Of a stretch of DNA of 22,138 nucleotides, positions 20,008 through 22,138 are shown piece by piece. Position 1 is the first letter of the stretch. Each line of letters starts with the position of its first letter. Under the pieces are notes generated by a model. It saw only the letters and a program-made list of their open reading frames with translations, ran no database searches and had not been told where the DNA came from. The stretch covers positions 441,678-463,815 of the forward strand of contig MU646315.1 of NCBI GenBank assembly GCA_026770585.1, given 5' to 3'. The position numbers were made by a program, and so were the translations under genes. Origin of the DNA: Baffinella frigidus. Lineage: Eukaryota > Cryptophyceae > Cryptomonadales > Baffinellaceae.

Positions 20008-20821
20008 CCGATGGTCAAATCCAAAACCCTGCAAAAAAGAGGGTCTACTTTAGACTGGATGGCTCAAAAGTTGCCGTAAGTTGCAACCCCGAATGTCCGA
20101 GCCTCATGACCTGCAGGTTTTGGGTCGAGGGGGTGGAGAGAAGGCGATGAAGGAGGATTTCTCGGGGCTGAACCTGGCCGAGCGTCTCGGGTCGCTGGCG
20201 GGGTGGCTGCGAGTGGCTCTCAAGCCGCCGGAAGCCCATGTGCGCCGCCCCCAAGCCTGGGATCTCGCGTTTGTTCACGGATCGCGCCGGAGCCCAGCCT
20301 TCTTGATGGAGCAATTGTCATGCACGAACTCCTCTCCCTATTTGACGAAACCTTCCACCCGCCCCGCCCTCCGGATGCCCTGCGTGTTACACCCGGTGCT
20401 CGGTTCAACGGAAAGGGCCTTAGCAGTTGGTGCTTGTGTGTAGGTGGTGGACGACGAGCTGACTGTTGAGGAGCGGCATTTGATCTCTGGGCGCGTGTCG
20501 CGCCTGCGCTACATCTCGCGCCAACGACAGGTGCAATCCCATGCATGAGCACCTCGTGGAAAGGAGGGCTGCCCTCCAGCACGTAGCTGCCCAGGCTGGT
20601 GATGGTGGGCAGCCGCCATCCTTGGAGCACATCCCGCCCAGGAAATGACAGGGGGTGGGGGGGGGGCGGTGCAGGTGGAAGCGCCGTTCTGGTCGTTCCT
20701 GGTGAAGACATGCTGTTTCGCGCCTCTCGCGCTGGGACAGGACGACCTCATTCCAGACGACCCGGCGGGGCGCACGTACATCGACGCCATGAATGCCGTG
20801 CTCAACGACGAGTGGGACAAG
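20008..20821 (+). CDS. split gene of unknown product, five exons
   Basis: Exons: 20008-20075, 20117-20239, 20293-20385, 20444-20530, 20675-20821. All borders are AG/GT, the first donor is GTAAGT, and every junction is phase 0. Introns are 41, 53, 58 and 144 nt. The product contains KKRVYFRLDGSKVA, EDFSGLNLAERLGSLAGWL, LLDGAIVMHELLSLFDETF, VVDDELTVEERHLIS, LGQDDLIPDDPAGRTYIDAM and NAVLNDEWDK. I do not recognise the family. ELTVEERHLIS resembles a stretch of 14-3-3 proteins, but nothing around it does. The gene is divergent from the hydrolase gene. More exons are expected on both sides. Confidence 0.6.
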
Positions 20822-20835
20822 GTTAGTTATTAAAC

Positions 20836-21027
20836 GACCCGAAATTAGGGCAGTTAAGCCTACGGGTTGCCTACCGTAGGCCGATGGGCTCCTAGGACCT
20901 GGTCCTAGGCGACCTACCTCCTACGGTAGGCCTGGCCATAGGAGATCCGTAGGCTAAACTACCCTCAAACCCTAAACCCTAAACCCTAAACCTCAAACCC
21001 TAAACCCTAAACCCCTAATTTCGGGTC
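20836..21027. mobile_element. composite inverted-repeat element enclosing a telomere-like tract
   Basis: GACCCGAAATTAGGG at 20836-20850 and its exact reverse complement at 21013-21027. Inside, a smaller hairpin (20848-20957, GGGCAGTTAAGCCTACGG / mirrored) is followed by CCCTAAA repeats at 20963-21014. It starts 14 nt after the donor at 20822. Confidence 0.88.
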
Positions 21028-21054
21028 ATTTCCCTATGAAGATGCCGACCGCCC

Positions 21055-21074
21055 CAACCCCCAAACCCCAAACC

Positions 21075-21113
<39 letters not shown>

Positions 21114-21119
21114 ACCCTA
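21055..21119. repeat. (CCCTCAA)n variant heptamer tract
   Basis: About seven CCCTCAA units, preceded by CCCCAAA; C-rich on plus. Confidence 0.92.
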
Positions 21120-21161
21120 CGCCCTCGTGCGACTCTTGTCAAACACTCATGCCCAGCCCAG

Positions 21162-21284
21162 GCAAGTTGCAATACACTGATAAAAAGGTTTACCTTACGC
21201 CAGACTCTCAAGTCAAAGCCATGGTGGCCTGCCACAGGGAGCTTCCTGACAACTTACTGCCGAGGATCAGCCAGTTGACTTATG
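21162..21284 (+). CDS. possible further exon of the plus-strand gene
   Basis: After CCCAG the frame reads KLQYTDKKVYLTPDSQVKAM, then VACHRELPDNLLPRISQLTY, followed by G/GTGAAA; read through, it stops at TAG 21311-21313. Composition is clearly protein-like. The entering phase (1, or 2 with the AG at 21155-21156) does not match the phase-0 exit at 20821, so an exon may be missing or this belongs to another transcript. Confidence 0.45.
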
Positions 21285-21413
21285 GTGAAATGTTCTGGCT
21301 GGCAGTGCAATAGACTGAGGCAGCGCTAGGAGTCGGACAGCCCAGACGTTTGCGAAGATAACGAGAGCAGTTTCGGCTTTTGCTCTATGGCTCGACAGCT
21401 CGTGCCGAGGCCT

Positions 21414-21500
21414 ACATCTGTCTCAGTCTATCCGGGCTCACCAAAGTGGTGAGCCCGGGCTCTTTCCCGCTCCAAAGTTGACGGGATGGTAAGTTGAGAA
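21414..21500. mobile_element. MITE-like element, CTCTGTCTCAGTC family, inverted
   Basis: ATCTGTCTCAGTCTATCCGG, then GGGCTCACCAAAGTGGTGAGCCC as a hairpin, then CGGGCTCTTTCCCGCTCC. The other end may be GACTGAGGCAGCGCTA at 21313. Confidence 0.65.
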
Positions 21501-21530
21501 TCGTGGGTGAGCCCCAGTCTCGGACGAGTG

Positions 21531-21604
21531 GGTGGCGCGGAAGGCATCCAGGGATGAACGCTTCCTCGGTGGCGCGGAAGGCATCCAGGGCTGAACGCTT
21601 CCTC
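21531..21604. repeat. 37-bp tandem duplication
   Basis: Two adjacent units beginning GGTGGCGCGGAAGGCATCCA and ending CGCTTCCTC, one mismatch. Confidence 0.95.
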
Positions 21605-21776
21605 GCGGGTGCTGAAGCTCTACGCTTTGCAGGTGGGGCCTGTGGGGGAGCTTCCGATACACTGCTGCTTCCTTCTGGCGTACGGCTCTGCGCCTGGTTG
21701 TGACCCCCCCCCAAAAGCTAGTTACGCATGGCCCAGGAAGCCATCCAGGACTGATCACTTCCACTCCCCCAAGACC

Positions 21777-21976
21777 TAGAGCCAATGTGGTAGGACTTGG
21801 CCAAATCGAACTTCGAAGTTACGAAGAACTTCTAGATGGACTCTTTTGGACATGTAGTGTTTTAAATTCAAATTTTGCAGTACAAATGGTGTTTACTAAT
21901 AATTACGGTCCATCTAAAAGTCCGCATCTTGTAAGTTCGAAGTTCGATTTGGCCCAGTCCTACCACATTGGCTCTA
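21777..21976. mobile_element. 200-bp MITE with 40-bp inverted ends
   Basis: TAGAGCCAATGTGGTAGGAC at the left and its mirror GTCCTACCACATTGGCTCTA at the right, extending through CAAATCGAACTTCGAA. TA at both borders suggests a TA target site. Confidence 0.93.
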
Positions 21977-22028
21977 CTTACGCACGAGCGAACTCATCTC
22001 ATGGAACCCTTTCCGCGCGGGCGTACTC

Positions 22029-22138
22029 TAGCTCTGTCCCACTTGCATTTTCGCTCCCCATAAATTCGCCCCCCCCCGAAATTTCACAGGTGAATTTCAG
22101 GGGGGGGGGTCAAAATTTACCAGTAAAATTAGGGGGGG
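22029..22138. mobile_element. MITE-like element, TAGCTCTGTCCCA family, cut by window end
   Basis: TAGCTCTGTCCCACTTGCAT and CCGAAATTTCACAGGTGAAT match 18987-19141. The right end lies beyond the window. Confidence 0.85.

Noticed and set aside
20444-20530. 14-3-3 protein exon
   Set aside because: DDELTVEERHLIS resembles 14-3-3, but the following residues and the adjoining exons do not match that family.
20220-20711. 163-residue minus-strand open frame
   Set aside because: It lies opposite four splice-bordered plus-strand exons and shows no motif of its own.

Overview
The window looks like nuclear DNA of a eukaryote, probably an alga or other protist. It has no bacterial gene layout. It carries many tracts of the plant/algal-type telomere heptamer (TTTAGGG/CCCTAAA) away from any chromosome end, microsatellites, and short non-coding inverted-repeat elements (MITE-like). 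Coding sequence is chopped into very small exons. I cannot name the species; a green-lineage alga such as a prasinophyte is a guess from the heptamer and the repeat style.

The main result is a split gene on the minus strand that no long open reading frame reveals. Fourteen exons of 40-128 nt, running from 18181 down to 7917, have AG/GT borders and compatible phases at every junction. Joined, they read as a serine beta-lactamase-like hydrolase (class C / PF00144 type). It has a catalytic S-x-x-K (SASK, split by an intron), the conserved LLSFTSGL block, a Y-S motif with HLAVAAAMAEAATG, SPSDYARFL, WHYSFGHW and SFGALGFYP. Less certain exons may extend it upstream (18616-18978, perhaps an N-terminal membrane anchor near 19530-19983) and downstream (7268, 6952, 5821).

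Seven introns of this gene contain telomere-like heptamers, and five are essentially nothing else. All tracts inside it have the same orientation: CCCTAAA in the sense strand. That strand of the heptamer contains neither AG nor GT, so it is silent for splicing; the other strand contains both. The remaining introns are packed with MITE-like elements, microsatellites and partial copies of the next exon's 5' end.

On the plus strand a second split gene (20008-20821, perhaps to 21284) has five exons with matching phases and short introns. I do not recognise its product. Its last intron carries an inverted-repeat element that encloses a CCCTAAA tract, again C-rich in sense. The two genes appear to diverge from about 19.98-20.01 kb.

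The left part (1-5.5 kb) is repeat-dominated: an (AT)n tract, CCCTAAA and CCCGAAA blocks, head-to-head heptamer junctions, a six-copy array of a roughly 65-bp unit, and several hairpin elements. Only a few isolated exon-like segments are seen there (594-646, 1802-1873, the repeated 961/1083 segment). At least a dozen inverted-repeat families are present. The best defined is a 161-162 bp family with five nearly full copies.
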